64,000 nucleotides of DNA from Symbiodinium natans (GCA_905221605.1 CAJNDS010001424.1:690450-754449), one strand, 5' to 3'. Counted from the stretch's first letter, positions 9,727 through 20,641 are shown. Numbers and translations: made by a program. Notes: generated by a model not told the origin, from the sequence alone.

Positions 9727-9789
9727 GTTTATGCAGATCCGGCCAACTCGAACTTTGTGGACATGGATATCGTCAAGGGCTTCTTCAAG
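9727..9789 (+). CDS. Helical EF-hand-like protein, exon 2
   Basis: The sequence GTGACAG|GTTTATGC...TTCAAG|GTACGG gives 21 codons in phase 0 (YADPANSNFVDMDIVKGFF). Both splice sites are strong. The upstream intron is filled by TTTAGGG and CTTAGGG variant arrays (9587-9714), so an array is tolerated right up to the acceptor. It joins in frame to the exon at 10470. Confidence 0.75.
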
Positions 9790-10469
9790 GTACGGTGTCC
9801 ATGCTGGAGTCTGTGTGGAAAGTGCCTCTGTCTCCAGCTGTCACGCAGAGTCGTTTCTTAACTAGGTAGGCCTTGTTTGTTTGTTTTTTCTTTGTGTTTG
9901 TTTTTGTTGTTTTAATTGTTTGCCCTTGTTGAGTTGAAGAGGCTCATGTTTAGGAACATGTTTAGGGGGGTATTAAGAGCCATCCTCGCGAAATACTGCG
10001 TTAGCTTTATTGCGATCCCTCCCAGTTCTAGGCCAGGGAGATCTCTGATGAGGGAAAGGACGGAAGCGATCGAACTTCTGCTCTAATAGCAGGTGGGGAG
10101 TGTTCGCTACTCCAAGCCATTCTTCCATGTCGTTATCCTTCTCTCTGAAGATGTTACTTCGTTATCCTTCTCTCTTAAGATGTTACTTCTTGCTGAGCGT
10201 TGTCTCGCCGAGTCTGTGCCCCTAGTTGCGGAACATGGAGGGACGCAGGTTTAGGGTTTAGGGTTTAGGGTTTAGGGTTTAGGGTTTAGGGTTTAGGGTT
10301 TAGGGGACACAAGGAGGACTCCTCTCACCCATCGGCGAGTTGCGGTTGCGCTGGTGTCCTAATTTCCACATGGCTTGGGTGACTCGTTATCACGGTTTTC
10401 TACGAATTGCTTAAGAGCCCCCCAAAAATAAACTTCCTTATTAAGTGTAATATACTCATCTTGTTCTAG

Positions 10470-10511
10470 TGTTGCTTGGAGGAGCTCGGGTACGGCGAGA
10501 TCTCAGACGAG
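10470..10511 (+). CDS. Helical EF-hand-like protein, exon 3
   Basis: A pyrimidine-rich acceptor (CTTGTTCTAG|) is followed by 14 codons, CCLEELGYGEISDE, and a GTGCGT donor, in phase 0 at both ends. The GYGEISDE motif resembles the end of an EF-hand-type loop followed by the next helix. Confidence 0.7.
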
Positions 10512-10691
10512 GTGCGTGGCAGTGTTGCTATCATGCTGACAGTGTCAGCCGCAGCAAGCGTTGCCGCAGCGCATGGTGCTTGATAATGGCAGCCTTTCAT
10601 CCGTGTGGTCCTTCACCCCCCCACAAAGAAAAACAACAACAAATCTAAGCTCCCAACCGTGAACCACGCCAAATCTAGCTAGCGATCCCAG

Positions 10692-10767
10692 CAGCTGTGG
10701 CAGGATGCGAAGATCATCTTAGAAACTGCAGACGCAGATAAGGACCAGAGGTCCGTGGCCCAGAGAG
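10692..10767 (+). CDS. Helical EF-hand-like protein, exon 4
   Basis: The exon follows CCCAG in phase 0 and encodes QLWQDAKIILETADADKDQR then SVAQR, ending at a GT donor. DADKDQ resembles a calcium loop, but the expected Gly is Gln and the last Glu is missing, so calcium binding is doubtful. Phase is continuous over all four exons (9503-10767), which is the main evidence that they are one gene. The function is unknown. Confidence 0.65.
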
Positions 10768-11091
10768 GTTAGCCACAGAATTTAGGGATTTGGGATTGAA
10801 ACCTCAAGGCTAAGTGTTATGAAATTCTGCCCTTTCTTCCAAGGCCCTAATCATTGTGTTCTTAAGGGTTTAGGGTTTAGGGTTTAGGGTTTAGGGTTTG
10901 CGGCTTCGGGCTCTGCGAACCTAATCAGTAGGTCCCTGGCAGTACAGCTGGGTAGTCTGGTACCGGTCCGAAAGCCAGTTCTACTACACCAGGCGCGCGC
11001 ATGAGGGCAAGTCTGATTCTGACCATGCTAAGCCATGCTGTGGGATCTAGGGCTTAGGGTTTAGGGTTAGGTTTTGGGCTTCATGGGAGAA
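10768..11091 (+). other. Intron or spacer with one short array
   Basis: A TTTAGGG array lies at 10867-10899. The 8 bases CCTAATCA occur on both sides of it (10845 and 10919). I see no further gene signal. Confidence 0.4.
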
Positions 11092-11992
11092 TCTAGCAAA
11101 CAAAAGCAGGCGCGCCATTCCATGCGTTCTTCTTTTCGTTTTTGAAGAAGCAACGCTTCTAGAAAAACTGACTGGGCTGACACGCGCCCTCTTCCTGCAA
11201 ACAAAAGCCTGGTGGGTCAATCCAGGCATGAGAAACAAGTGCTTCCGGAAAAGTTGCCTGGATTGACGCACCCGCTTTTTTCAACAAAGACAGGTGTGTC
11301 AATTCAGGCATGTTTTGTTTCATTTTGAGGAAGACACACTTGTAGGAAAGCTTCCTAAACTGACGCGCCCCCTTCTTTGAAACAAAAACAGACGCGCCGT
11401 TCCAGGCATTCTTCTATTCCTTTTTCAAGAATCAATGCTTCTAGAAATTTGACTCGATTGATGCGCGCCCTTTTGCAAGCAACAAAAAGGCACGTCAATC
11501 CAGGCAATTTTTGCCTCTTTTTGAGCAGGAAATGCTTCCATGCAGCAAAAATGCCTGGGTTGGCACGCCCCGTCTCGCGAGCAAAACCAGGAGCGGTAAT
11601 CCAGACAATGGTTGCTCGTATTTTTGAAAAAGAATGCTTCTAGAAAAGTAGCCCGGATTGTCGCACCTCCGCTCTGCAAAGAAAGACAGGCATGTCAATC
11701 CAGGCAGTTGTTTCTCTTCGTTGTTGAGTAAGAAATGCTTCTAGAATAATTTTCTGGATGGACGCGTGTCCTTCTTGCAAACAAGAAACTCGCAAGTCAT
11801 TCCAGGCAATTTTAGAAAACTTGCCTGGATTGACGCGTTGCATGCAAAAAGCAGGCGCGTCAATGCAGGCAATTGTTCTTTCTCCCCTTTTCTTGAGCAG
11901 GAAATGCTTCCACGGGCACGTCAATCCAGGCACTGTTGTGAGCAAGAAATGCGTCCAGAAAGATTGCCTGATTGACGCGGCCCTGCTGTTAA
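11092..11992 (+). repeat. Tandem array of ~98-bp units with internal inverted symmetry
   Basis: About nine diverged units are visible, starting near 11092, 11199, 11282, 11379, 11476, 11578, 11677, 11777 and 11844. Each contains CAAACAAAA.CAGGCGCGTC, AATCCAGGCAATT, GAGCAGGAAATGCTTCTAGAA and TTGCCTGGATTGACGCG. The first and last parts are reverse complements (GCGTCAATCCAGGCAA versus TTGCCTGGATTGACGC), so each unit can form a hairpin with a loop of roughly 40 to 55 bases. Most units are 83-107 bp, while the eighth is about 67 bp and has lost its loop. No reading frame is shared by all units, so I do not call it coding. Confidence 0.85.
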
Positions 11993-12020
11993 ATCGCTTA
12001 AAATCTTTCAGAATGGTGTG

Positions 12021-12046
12021 GGGGGGGGGGGGGGGGGGGGGGGGGG
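12021..12046 (+). repeat. Poly-G tract
   Basis: There are more than 25 consecutive G residues. Similar long G runs occur at 3' or 5' edges of array blocks elsewhere (430, 27980, 39388, 40197, 42566, 43456, 63071), and their length in the assembly is likely to be unreliable. Confidence 0.85.
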
Positions 12047-12519
12047 CGGCAGAGTTTTGGGGCTTCGGGTGTAGGGTTTAGGGTTCCAGTATCACGACGG
12101 TGGCTCATAGGTCAAGCCTAAACCAACTTATACCCTAAACCCTATAAGTCCATTTGAAATCCTAACACCCTAAAGACGCCCAGGATTGCCTTGAATGAAA
12201 GTGAACTTCCTCGAGTCATCCCTTTTTGCCTTTCCAATGATGAGCTCGAGCGATAGCCTAAACTAATTGGATCATTGAGGGGGTCATGTAGGGGATGAGG
12301 GTTTAGGTTTGAGGAGTAAGTGAATAGCAATAGGTGTTAGGGGTTAGCATTACAATTTTGGGGCATGTGAAGGGCAGCCAAGGAAGCAATCAGTTCTGAG
12401 CAACGCTGAGTCGTCTGCCCGAAGGATTGCTACTTGTTGAGGTTTGTCTGCCGTTGCTACTTTTGTAAATCTCCATCTGTCGGCCACTGGCAGGCATTTT
12501 TGTCGCCACTGCTGTACAC

Positions 12520-13679
12520 ATGAGCTGTACTCCAAGCTCCTTACAGGGCGTCGACATGAGGAATTATACAGGCTTCCTACATGTAGGGGCGATTAACAAA
12601 TATAACAGGATTGCTCACATGGCAGACCGGTTGCTTGGAGCGGCGAAGGGCAAAGGCAAACAGAAGGGCACTGCAGCCAAAGGAAGAGGCAAGCATAAGA
12701 GCAGCGCTGATGCCGTCTTTGACGACCCAACCTACCTTGATGAAGTTGTGGACCTGGCGCCATTCTGGGCAACCAAGGGAACAGGCAAGCAGAAGGGTAC
12801 GTGTGTTGCCAAAGGTAGAGGCAAGCAGAAGAGAAGCGCAAATGCCTGTTTTGCCGACCCAATCTGCCTGGATGAACTTGTGGACCTGGCGCTATTCTGG
12901 GCAGCCAAGGGAAAAGGCAAACAGAAGGGCACTGTAGCCAAAGGAAAAGGCAAGCAGAAGAGCAGCGCTGATGCCGTCTTTGACGACCCAACCTACCTTG
13001 ATGAAGTTGTGGACCTGGCGCCATTCTGGGCAGCCAAGGGAAAAGGCACACAGAAGGGCACTGCAGCCAAAGGAAAAGGCAAGCAGAAGAGCAGCGCTGA
13101 TGCCGTCTTTGACGACCCAACCTACCTTGATGAAGTTGTGGACCTGGCGCCATTCTGGGCAGCCAAGGGGAAAGGCAAACAGAAGGGCACTGCAGCCAAA
13201 GGAAAAGGCAAGCAGAAGAGCAGCGCTGATGCCGTCTTTGACACCCAACCTACCTTGATGAAGTTGTGGACCTGGCGCCATTCTGGGCAGCCAAGGGAAA
13301 GGGCAAGCAGAAGGGTACGTCTGTTGCCAGTCCGGACCACGTTGAAAAGAAGGACTGCGTCAAGTGCTTCGCATGCGGCGGTACCGGCAAGCAAGGTCGC
13401 GATCTTTGTCTGCTGTGTTCTCTGCGATTTGCGCCTGGGTGGCTCAGTGCAGATTATGCAAATGTTCGCCAGCGATGTTTTGGATGCTTCGGCACAGGAC
13501 AGCAGAATGGAGACATGTGCGTGGTTTGCTTACAGCATGATCCTGGGACCCTGCCGAAGGACAGGCGCAGGTGCCCACAGTGTGGTGGCACAGGGAGGCG
13601 TGCTGGTGAGCCTTGCATGGCATGCTTCCTGCAAGGAGAGCCGGGTTGCGCCAGTGACCTGGCCGAGACTTTCTTATGA
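12520..13679 (+). CDS. Repeat protein with three DnaJ-like zinc clusters, broken by one missing base
   Basis: The first frame encodes five Lys/Gly-rich repeats of ~43 residues (AAKGKGKQKGTAAKGKGKQK, then SSADAVFDDPTYLDEVVDLA and PFW). Repeat starts are 12640, 12769, 12901, 13030, 13159 and 13287, with unit lengths 129, 132, 129, 129 and 128. In the fifth unit GACGACCCAACC has become GACACCCAACC near 13241, which shifts the frame. In the shifted frame the sixth repeat continues and is followed by three clusters CxxCxGTGx6CxxC (CFACGGTGKQGRDLCLLC, CFGCFGTGQQNGDMCVVC, CPQCGGTGRRAGEPCMAC) and a TGA at 13677-13679. The clusters resemble one half of a DnaJ zinc finger. The upstream frame without the shift runs to 13827 with no recognisable content. 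ATG choices are 12520, 12553 and 12619. The basic repeats suggest RNA, chromatin or other polyanion binding, which is inference. Confidence 0.75.
12640..13330 (+). repeat. 129-bp coding minisatellite, six units
   Basis: Units 3 to 5 are nearly identical at the DNA level, while unit 2 is the most diverged and carries one additional codon. This implies recent unequal exchange in the 3' half of the array. The frame-shifting base loss lies in unit 5. Confidence 0.9.
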
Positions 13680-13827
13680 TGTTGGCATATATCGTCTCCT
13701 GCCTCAGCGCGCAGTCTTCAAAGTTTCAAGTGGAATCGAACATAGACTGCCAGGTGCGAAGGTAGTTTCATCAAGCAAGAGTGTTGGTTGTGCACGGTCC
13801 ACTGCGCATGAACGAACGAATGAGTGA

Positions 13828-15959
13828 AAGGCATGAAGCCATGATTGATCCGGGTTTAGGGTGAAGGGTTTAGGGTTTAGGGTTTAGGGTTTAGGATGGA
13901 CCGACTTATAGAAGCACCCATGAAGTATCGAGGAGCTGAGCGTGGCTGCTTCGGGAGGGAAAGAGTCCACTCAGTGCCGACATCTTGAGCTTTTGCTGTA
14001 GGGAGTGTAGGTGCCCTGAGCCCTAAACCCTAAACCCTAAACCTAAATCCTATCGGTCCAGGTCTAGGGTTCAATTACGGTGTTAGGGTATAGGGTTCAG
14101 GGTTTAGGAGTAATTGACGAGCTTCCCTGACTGTCCCCAAGCCCCAACTCTCAAACTCCGAACCCTGGACCCCCAAACCTCAATCCACAAACCCGAAAAC
14201 ATGGAAGATTTGTGGGCATTTTGGTGGGCAGGAATCAGAGCGGGCGTGTGAGTTGAGACGAACCCAGATGACGGAATGATTGCCTGCTTGTGCGAGCGCG
14301 AGACTCGAAACGCTAAACCCGCACCCCCCACCCACCCCCCCCCCCAAAGACTAAACTGACTGAACCTTCTTTCCCAAATCCTAAAACCTCAAACCTAAGA
14401 GAAGCTCTACTCTAAGGATTGGCGTCGACGACTTTCGGATGATGGTGCCTTTTGGCCAGCCCGCCCACGACCCGCCCAGGGCCTAGCACAGTCAACCAGA
14501 GACTCCAGCGGGTGGAGGGTTTAGTGTTTAGGGTTGAGGGTTGAGGGCGTGCCAAACGGAAGAGCGCTTTGTGAGATCGCATGATTCAGCAGACCTACCC
14601 ACCCCACGATCTCCCACTTACAACTCACTCTCATGGAGTTAAGGCCTTCTTATGCTTTTTGCGGAGCAACATGAAATTACTCTTGATACAACGTGGTGTA
14701 GACGAACTTGGTATAAAACTCTTCACTGAAGCCACCTATGACCTATGAGTTGTGTCACATTGGTCGCTTGGAGCACTTGGGACGCATGGGTCGCTTGGGG
14801 TTAGCCCTAAACCCTAAACCCTAAAATAGGACTTGGACACACACTTGAAATATTTGGGAGAACTGGGAACACTCGGGTTGCTTGGATCACTTGGGTCGCT
14901 TGCGATACTCAGGTCGCTTCTGTCACGTAGGATGCACACTTTCGTCGCCGCTGGGAAGCTGTGTGTTGCTTGGGTCACTAGGGGGATTTTGGGTGCTAGG
15001 GTTGAGGCAAAGGCTTTAAGCTTCAGGGTTTGGGGTCAATTTAGTTTTGTTCTTGCCTTTCCGGCGGGGGCCCTGCTGTGGCCGCCTGTCGCATGTCCGA
15101 AAACGGAGGGGCTTAACGCCCTGCTTGCATGGTGTACATACGCCCTAAACCCTAAACCCTGGACCCTAATTCACAAAGCCAATGGGGTGGCAAAACAAGC
15201 CTCCGTTTTGGAGCTTCCAAGCTCAAAGCTGGCACACCTAAAGGCCCCCCAAAGCCTTGCCTGCGTGTGCCAGCGTGAGCGTCGAAAGCCCGTCGCAAAG
15301 TGTCAGGATGCTCACCCGGTGACCCCCTGCCATCAACGTCCACATTCTTGGGACTTCATTTTTCGCTTTCAAGTCTTAGGGGGTATTAGGGTTTAGGGTT
15401 CAGGACCGTTCAGGGAAACCCTAACACTTTTTGCCGAAGCTGTTATCCCAAAGGCCGCGCAAGTCTAAAACTAGAAGCCTTATAAATCTTAAACCCTCAG
15501 AAGTTAACTTTGAACCTGTCAGGCACAGTGTTTCCGGCAGGAGGCCACAACCCTGACCTTAACCCCCGGCCTGTCCCCCCGCCCCCTTTAGGGTATAGGG
15601 TTTAGGGTTTAGGGTTTAGGGCGGTCCCCAGGATTCACTGCAGCTGTAAGAATGCCGAGGTGCGATGGTCTCAAAACCCGAGAAAATTTGGACCTCCCTA
15701 TTTCACCCCTTACAGGGTCATGCAGAGGGGATATAAAGGTGCCAAAATTCCCTAGGGTCCCTCCGAAGAGGCAGGAAGTAGAGCCAGGGCTTGGGATGAG
15801 ACGTGTCTGGTGCTTGCGTCAGAAGCACGCTGAACGGGTCGGGACCTAAACCCTAAACCTTAAACCCTAAACCCTAAACCCTAAACCCTAAACCCCCTAG
15901 ACCCGAAGTCGGACGAGCGCCAACCCCCAGTCCCTCAGAACACCCGTGCGACAGCTCAG
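13828..15959 (+). other. Spacer or intron block, no supported gene
   Basis: Short arrays lie at 13863-13893, 14021-14043, 14808-14824, 15592-15619 and 15845-15893. A minisatellite of loosely repeated 9-10-bp units (CTTGGGTCG-like) runs 14759-15000 and gives long but meaningless open frames. Open islands at 13895-13987, 14403-14488 and about 15652-15846 lack recognisable products. Confidence 0.45.
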
Positions 15960-16022
15960 GGCTGCCTCGTCTTCCGATTGAGCTGGGCCATCTCGAATCA
16001 GGCCGCGCAGTTGATTGGGCCC
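15960..16022 (+). CDS. Exon-like island
   Basis: After GCTCAG a frame of 21 codons encodes CLVFRLSWAISNQAAQLIGP with a membrane-helix-like centre. It runs directly into a CCCTAAA array, and no clear donor is visible. Confidence 0.4.
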
Positions 16023-16054
16023 TAAACCCTAAACCCTAAACCCTAAACCCGAGA

Positions 16055-16166
16055 TCCCTAACGATCCATGTACCTATGTAGTATATACTTGGGGTCTATA
16101 AAGCTAGCATATAGGAACTCCTTGAAGGCTCAAGTATACACTATACAGGCACATGGATCCTTAGGG
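16055..16166 (+). mobile_element. Class D palindromic element, copy 2
   Basis: The ends CCCTAACGATCCATGTACCT and CAGGCACATGGATCCTTAGG form a terminal inverted repeat matching copy 1 (7519-7627). The centres differ but keep GGGTCTATAAAG or GACCCACAAGTC and CTCAAGTAT or CCCAAGTAT motifs. Confidence 0.75.
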
Positions 16167-17767
16167 GATCGCGTTGCCTTCGGGGATTCGGAAGGTAAGG
16201 TTGCGGGCCATGGCCCCCTTTTGGGGGGTCAGCGTTTGTGTGCGTTGTAAACCATTGAGTTCAGACTGAAAACCAGAAAATGTAACTAGCATTCTTCTCC
16301 TGGATGACTGGAGAAGCTAGAGTTTTTTCCCCAGTTTGAAACCTAAAGCCCCTGAATCGACTTCTTTTTGGGAGTGCTGTAGTACACCCTTAGGTCGATT
16401 TTTTGTGTTGGCATGCGAGGTGCTGGTTTATGTGCTTTGCATGTCCAGGGTGGATCGCGGTAGAGAAGAGGCATGTTTAATTGCAATGGTGTTCTGGGTG
16501 GCGAAGTTACAAGGGGAGAATGTTGGAATAACGTGAGACGCAAAGTCTTGTTGCAGTCTGTCGATGAACAACCAACTGCTGTGCTTCAAGAACCTAAACC
16601 TTAAATCTTAGACCCTAGACTTTAAGCCCAAAACCCTAAGCCCCAATCTGCCTGCTGATTGGCTAAGGCTATCCAGCAGCACACGTGTCACCCAGAAAGT
16701 TCAATTGCCCGGTTTTAAACCGTAGTCGCCGTAGTTCAGGGGTGCAGGCGTCCAAATTTCAAGCTCGAGTTGCAACCGCAAACAACAGATGCCACACCGA
16801 AGACTACGCTTGACTACCAATAGTTTGTCAGCTGGACGACTGTACCAGAGAAAGCTTGTTCCAATCCATGCCTTGCCTGATCTGCTTATGCTAAAGCAGC
16901 GCGTGAGCAGAGGAGCTGATGTCATGCATGCAAAACGACTTTGCATGCTGATTTTTGGCGGGGATGCCGACACTGTGCAAGTGGGAGTGTGTGAACCTAG
17001 GCGGTACAACCTTGAAAGTTTGCAACCTACTTGCGCAGTCTTGTAGTACAGGGGGCATGCCTAGCCGTGGCCAACGAAGCTCGTCGTCAGGATATAGGAA
17101 CGGTGCTCTTCGTAATCGTACGGACCTGCAACGATTCCCCGCGCCCCCCCAGCCTGCTGTGCGGCAAGATTAGACGGTCCAGGAGTTTTCGAGTTGTGAT
17201 GCTGCTGTTGTAATACAGGGACAGTTTTACTTGTTCCATGTTCAGCTGTGATGATGTCAAGCTTGAAGCTGACTCTCGGTGTGCGTGTGTGTGTGTGTGT
17301 GGGGGGGGGAGGGGGGCGTCTAGCGAGAGAGCGAGAGAGCGAGAGAGAGAGAGAGAGAGAGAGAGAGTGCGCATTTTTGTTTCTTATCTTGTAATACACA
17401 CAGCACACAGATGCATGGCTACCTGTGCAGACAAAATACCAACCCCAAACCCTAAACCCTAAACCCCAAACCCTAAACCCTAAACCCTAAACCCTAAACC
17501 CTAAACCCTAAACCCTAAACCCTAAACCCTAAACCCTCCTCAACTTCAAAGCAAACCGGCTCCATGCCACCTGGGAACATGGCAGCTGCCCTCGCCGTCC
17601 CCTTCGCTCCAAAGGCTGTGAGATGCGCTAGGCACAGCAAAGAGGAAGTTTAGGAAGTTCTAATCCAGCCCTAAACCCTAAACCCTAAACCCTAAACCCC
17701 CCACTATGTTTACCGACTGACGAGCCCGAGCCCAAATCTGCGGCCGCTGGACCTCAGCCTTAGACAG
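16167..17767 (+). other. Spacer or intron block with simple repeats
   Basis: It contains a (GT)n tract at 17283-17301, a poly-G/GA tract and (GAGA)n at 17322-17367. CCCTAAA arrays lie at 17445-17536 and 17668-17700. The segment 16690-17215 has no arrays and modest open frames (for example 16789-17046), but no domain or splice pattern that I can defend. Confidence 0.45.
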
Positions 17768-17877
17768 CGAGTGGGCGCGCGGAGATGCCGGAGACCTTAA
17801 TTCTGGAGCTACCCCTGGGCGATGCCATCGGCGAAGGCCTGGCAACCTTGGGACCCAGAGACACCCAAATCTCTGAA
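17768..17877 (+). CDS. Exon with consensus donor, product unknown
   Basis: After GACAG two bases plus 36 codons encode SGRAEMPETLILELPLGDAI and then GEGLATLGPRDTQISE, ending TCTGAA|GTAAGG, the best 5' splice site in the window. It is followed by a class G segment at 17900-18005. Confidence 0.6.
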
Positions 17878-18442
17878 GTAAGGACGAGCCCATAGATCAT
17901 ATGTTTTCAATCTGGGGGGTTTCCGATAATAAGGGGCCCCAAATGTAAACCCCCAAATCGTAGGATCCCCTTGTAAAAAGGACCCCATAAGGTACCCTGG
18001 ACCGTATGAATCCCCAGTAGTGCAAATTAAAGTTTCAGGATTCAATTTCAGGAAGGACTCTTCCCTAGTCAAGGGATGCGGCAGTTTGTGGGAGCCACAG
18101 CAGAGTCACCGGGTTCAGGTCAGGGTGGAGAAGCAAAGCGCCTTAATCAAGGTATTCAAAAGTCCCCTTATCTGTTTAAAGGACCATTCCTTAGTCGAGG
18201 GATTTGGACTCTCTCCCTAAACCCCAAACCCCTGAACCCCGAACCCTAAACTCCAAGCCCTAAACCCCAAACCCCAAAACCCTAAGCCCCAAAACCCTAA
18301 AACCCCAAGACCCTAAACCCCAAAACCCTAAACATGTAAACCCGAAACCCCAAACCCCACACCCCAAACCCTGAACCCCAAACCCTGAACCCTAAACCCC
18401 ACACCCCAAACCCTAAACCCCAAACCCCCCTTGCAATTTCAG

Positions 18443-18519
18443 GCACTTCCGGTGTGGTCTCGCCTCTGCTGCGCTGCGCGGATGGTGGCCGCGGCATGGC
18501 TGCGCCGATGGTTGGCTTG
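18443..18519 (+). CDS. Exon, Trp/Arg-rich helix
   Basis: An acceptor with a pyrimidine tract (CCCCCCTTGCAATTTCAG|) precedes 25 codons (ALPVWSRLCCAARMVAAAWL then RRWLAW), ending at GCTTG|GTTTGACC. It lies about 500 bp upstream of the kinase N-lobe and could be part of that gene, but the phase does not prove it. Confidence 0.5.
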
Positions 18520-19026
18520 GTTTGACCTCGGGATGGTTTGGAGGTTCTTTCTGGAATTCCCGAAACCCTATAAGCCCTAAACTTAAACCCCCTAAACCCC
18601 TTAAACCCCCCGAAACCACCAAAACCCCCAAACCCCCCAAAACCCTAAACCCTAAACCCTAAACCCGAAACCCTAAACCCCGAACCCCAAGCCGGCGGGT
18701 GGCAACAAAAGAAGGCCCGTAGGCTCCCTTAGAGCTCCTTCAACCCAGAAAGTCCCCCAAGCCAGTGGGCATGGCAGCGTCTTCGCCCCCCCACCCCCCC
18801 CCCCAAAAAAAAAACAAAAACAACAACAAGAGTGTACATATGTATATATATTTATATTGTACATATGTACCTATGTAGTTATATATATATACATCTACAT
18901 ATCACTGTAAATCTGTGTATTAAGAATATAAAAAATAGTAATCATCATCATGAGCATAGTACTCCCTCAAAGCCCCGAAGCGAGGGTTAAGGGAGGCCGG
19001 TGCTGCAGCTTGCGGGGTGTGTGCAG

Positions 19027-19071
19027 TGGGGGTTCCTTTCTGGCAGTCACCAAGTCCCAGTTGCAAAACGG
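19027..19071 (+). CDS. Protein kinase, putative glycine-loop exon
   Basis: After GTGTGCAG the frame encodes GGSFLAVTKSQLQNG, compatible with a kinase glycine-rich loop and strand beta-2, ending at a GT donor made by TTTAGGG (G|GTTTAG). The phase to the next kinase exon is off by one base unless a non-GT donor is used, so membership is inferred from content and order. Confidence 0.45.
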
Positions 19072-19232
19072 GTTTAGGGTTAGGAGCCCTGAGTTACTCC
19101 CCACGCCGTTCCGATGTCCCTGGTTTAGGGTTTAGGGTTTTTCTGCCATAAGCTGTGTTAGAGGCCCGCTGGTAGAGCTCGATTCCCTAAATCAATATTT
19201 AGCACGGACCCAAAACCCAGAAGCCCTCGCAG

Positions 19233-19283
19233 CCCCAGGCTATGCCGCGAAGCGGCTGAAGAGCAGCTCACCACGGAAGGACG
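19233..19283 (+). CDS. Protein kinase, beta-3 exon with catalytic Lys
   Basis: After CTCGCAG the frame encodes PGYAAKRLKSSSPRKD. YAAKRLK has the AxK arrangement of the ATP-anchoring lysine in strand beta-3. It ends at GACG|GTGGCC. The exon lies before the helix-C exon, as expected. Confidence 0.6.
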
Positions 19284-19819
19284 GTGGCCCTAGACCCTCA
19301 ACCCGAAACTCTCTTCCTTCCTTCGCCGGTTTTGTTTTGGGCTTCGGTTGCACTGTTGCCGCCGGAAATCTGCGCAGATGAGTCGTTTCCAGCTCTGCAC
19401 AACCTGAGCTCGCTCAAAAGAATGCCAACTTTGGTTGCAATGCACAGGAGCAGGTCTACAGACCACAAGGAAGTACATGGCCTGCAACAATCTAGAATTC
19501 AGGATAAGGGTAGTAAACCTAACCTTACTAAATCCAAACCTCAAAAGACACTGCGTAGATGCCGTGCTTCTATGGGGACTGTGGGGCTTTCGAAGGACAG
19601 CGGCACTTGGGCTGGAAGGTTCACAAGTTCATGGGCAGCTGTATATAAGCACAGACCAGTGTAACGAAGAACTAGCGCCCTGAAAGGACTCCCTCAACCC
19701 AAATCCTAGCCCCTAAACCCTAAACCCTAAACCCTAAACCCTAAACCCTAAACCCTAAACCCTAAACCCTAAACCCTAAACCCTACGGCAAAGCCGTAGA
19801 AGCCCTGAACCCTAAACCC

Positions 19820-19900
19820 TACTTCGCCACGCCCGCGAAGCGCCTGAAGGCGTTGGAGCAGGAAGTGCGGCTACTCAAGCTTTGCTCTGCCGAGGCTGGG
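19820..19900 (+). CDS. Protein kinase, helix-C exon
   Basis: The frame encodes TPAKRLKALEQEVRLLKLCS and then AEAG. The Glu of helix C that pairs with the beta-3 lysine is probably one of the residues in LEQEVRLL. It ends GGCTGGG|GTTTAG on a codon boundary and joins the next exon in frame. The 5' limit is uncertain: the frame stays open back to an AG at 19800 through telomere-like sequence, in a phase that also fits exon 19233-19283. Confidence 0.65.
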
Positions 19901-20185
19901 GTTTAGGGTTTAGGGTTTAGGGTTTCGGGTTTTAGGGTTTAGGTTGTTATTTCCAAAAGGGGTTAGGGTTTAGTGTCTTTTGCCGGGTTTGGAGTCTAGG
20001 TGTGGGGGAGGTTCGGGGCCCCCCCGTTCTTCATGAGTGTTTGAACGACAGGTGTCAACTGAAGGTTGTGGCGCATAGCTCAATCTTGAGTTGACAGCAA
20101 GCTTTCGTTGTCCCAACCCTAAACCCCAAACCCTAAACCCCAAACCCCAAACCCTAAACCCTAAACCCGAATGTCACGCGCGCAG

Positions 20186-20269
20186 TGCTCCGACATCGTG
20201 CGGTACGCTTTTGCCTGCGAGACTGCCACGGAGTATGTCCTGATCTTCGAGGCATGTGGGCTCTTGCGG
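20186..20269 (+). CDS. Protein kinase, beta-4/beta-5 and hinge exon
   Basis: The exon after GCGCAG encodes SDIVRYAFACETATEYVLIF and then EACGLLR, the classic 'hPnIVrl...l.lvfE...gG.L' pattern of strands beta-4 and beta-5 and the hinge. It is 84 bases, phase 0 at both ends, with a GT donor provided by the following array (CGG|GTTTAG). Confidence 0.8.
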
Positions 20270-20641
20270 GTTTAGGGTTGAGGGTTTAGGGTTTAGGGTT
20301 TAGGGTTTAGGGTTTAGGGTTTAGGGTTTAGGGTTTAGGTTTAGGGTTGACTGCGGCTGGCGCGGATTTTTCTGCGGCCTTAGGCCCACCCTGAACCCCA
20401 AGCCCCACTTAAAGGTTCATTGGTACTTTTAAGTTGGGAAATAAACCCACAGTTACCCTACTTGTAACTCCTGCTTTTAACCCACAAACCAGACCCTCAA
20501 AGCCCTAAACCCTAACCCCCCCAAACTCTCAACTTTAAACCCTAAACCCTAAACCCTAAAAGACCCTAAACCCTAAAAAACCCTAAACCCTAAAAAACCC
20601 TAAACCCTAAAAACCCTAAACCCTATTAAACCCTTCACCAG

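Noticed and set aside
12593-13394. Long minus-strand frames opposite the repeat protein
   Set aside because: They mirror the 129-bp coding repeat; only the + strand contains the zinc clusters and the protein-like pattern.
14833-15396. Open frame of 187 codons beginning in Leu/Gly repeats
   Set aside because: The first third is a 9-10-bp minisatellite and the rest passes through telomere-like sequence; no domain or consistent codon use.
16789-17213. Overlapping open frames of 60-85 codons in an array-free stretch
   Set aside because: There are no consistent frame, splice sites or recognisable motifs; composition does not favour any one frame.
17061-17408. Minus-strand frame with Ser-Leu repeats
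   Set aside because: It is the translation of (GA)n and (GT)n microsatellites.
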